Of a DNA stretch of 5,396 bases, positions 5,183-5,396 are shown one piece after another. A program made the position numbers and the translations under genes. The stretch covers positions 1-5,396 of the forward strand of contig CATVZP010000111.1 in NCBI GenBank assembly GCA_958348565.1, in the 5' to 3' direction. How positions within the stretch are numbered: the first letter of the stretch is position 1; each line of letters begins with the position of its first letter. This stretch comes from an uncultured Collinsella sp. (GTDB lineage: Bacteria; Actinomycetota; Coriobacteriia; Coriobacteriales; Coriobacteriaceae). Under the pieces are notes generated by a model. The model was not told where the DNA came from, did no database searches, and was given only the letters and a program-made list of their open reading frames with translations.

Positions 5183-5276
5183 TAAGTGCTCCAGCCTATC
5201 AAGAGCCCCTACCAATAAAAAGCCATAATTTCAGCCTGGCGCCCCTTCAAAGCGTGGGTCCCTGTAGACATCGCTA

Positions 5277-5286
5277 GTAACGTTAC
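5277..5286. repeat. Perfect 10-bp palindrome GTAACGTTAC
   Basis: This is a self-complementary 10-mer in the non-coding stretch downstream of engB. It could be the half of a dimeric regulator's site for a gene beyond the window. Without that neighbour it cannot be assigned, and a palindrome of this length can also arise by chance. Confidence 0.3.
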
Positions 5287-5347
5287 CATAGGGCCATCCA
5301 GGGGCATCCCCTTAAAAACATTCCGCACTGATATCTTCTGAATTGAA

Positions 5348-5383
5348 GACGTCGATGGTGCACCCGTATACCATTGACGTCGA
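5348..5383. repeat. GACGTC-bearing inverted and direct repeat at the window edge
   Basis: GACGTCGATGGT at 5348-5359 is complementary to ACCATTGACGTC at 5370-5381, with a single G.T mispair (5354-5375) and a 10-nt loop. GACGTCGA also occurs twice in the same orientation (5348-5355 and 5376-5383), 28 bp apart. A possible ATG at 5355 would start inside the element, but only 14 codons remain before the window ends. Operator, REP-type repeat or translational control structure are all possible. Confidence 0.45.
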
Positions 5384-5396
5384 CACCATCAGATGC

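Noticed and set aside
3506..5215. 569-codon minus-strand open frame opposite the serine hydrolase end, mtnN and engB
   Set aside because: It is antisense to three well-supported genes with complete catalytic motifs, matches no domain I recognise, and is explained by the GC-biased codon use of the sense genes leaving few stops on the opposite strand.
5355..5396. Start of a new + strand gene at ATG 5355
   Set aside because: Only 14 codons remain before the edge and the Shine-Dalgarno is weak (GAAG). The minus strand is also open here, so neither can be supported.

Overview
The window reads like the chromosome of a Gram-positive gut actinobacterium of the class Coriobacteriia, most probably Collinsella or a close relative. 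This rests on the moderately GC-rich sequence with G/C-biased third codon positions, the fermentative gene set, and the overall look of the proteins. It is inference, because no 16S or other marker gene is present. All recognised genes lie on the + strand.

Layout. Positions 1-161 hold the C-terminal end of a GH32 enzyme (sucrose-6-phosphate hydrolase/invertase type). Positions 162-437 are a leader region with a candidate promoter, followed by two stacked RNA-like hairpins, one with a continuous 21-bp stem. Then come a DegV/FakB-type fatty-acid-binding protein (438-1292), a GC-rich terminator (1324-1360), and a pyruvate formate-lyase activating enzyme (1480-2298).

The 316-bp gap at 2299-2614 contains no gene but is densely structured. 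It holds a REP-like element around a GGGGACAGAC core, a 67-nt inverted repeat with a 25-bp stem, and a candidate promoter for the next gene. That gene (2615-3733) encodes a membrane-anchored serine hydrolase with the class A beta-lactamase fold. An MTA/SAH nucleosidase (3812-4552) follows, and 39 bp later the ribosome-assembly GTPase EngB/YsxC (4592-5182). The last 214 bp hold no confident gene, but they contain a 10-bp palindrome and a GACGTC-bearing inverted/direct repeat cut by the window edge.

How the genes fit together. Most are separately promoted housekeeping genes rather than one operon; only mtnN-engB looks co-transcribed. One plausible metabolic link is that the radical-SAM activase releases 5'-deoxyadenosine, a known substrate of MTA/SAH nucleosidases. 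No defence system, CRISPR array, tRNA, rRNA or transposase gene was seen. The most unusual content is non-coding: the long hairpins, whose mispairs are all G.U in the + strand transcript.
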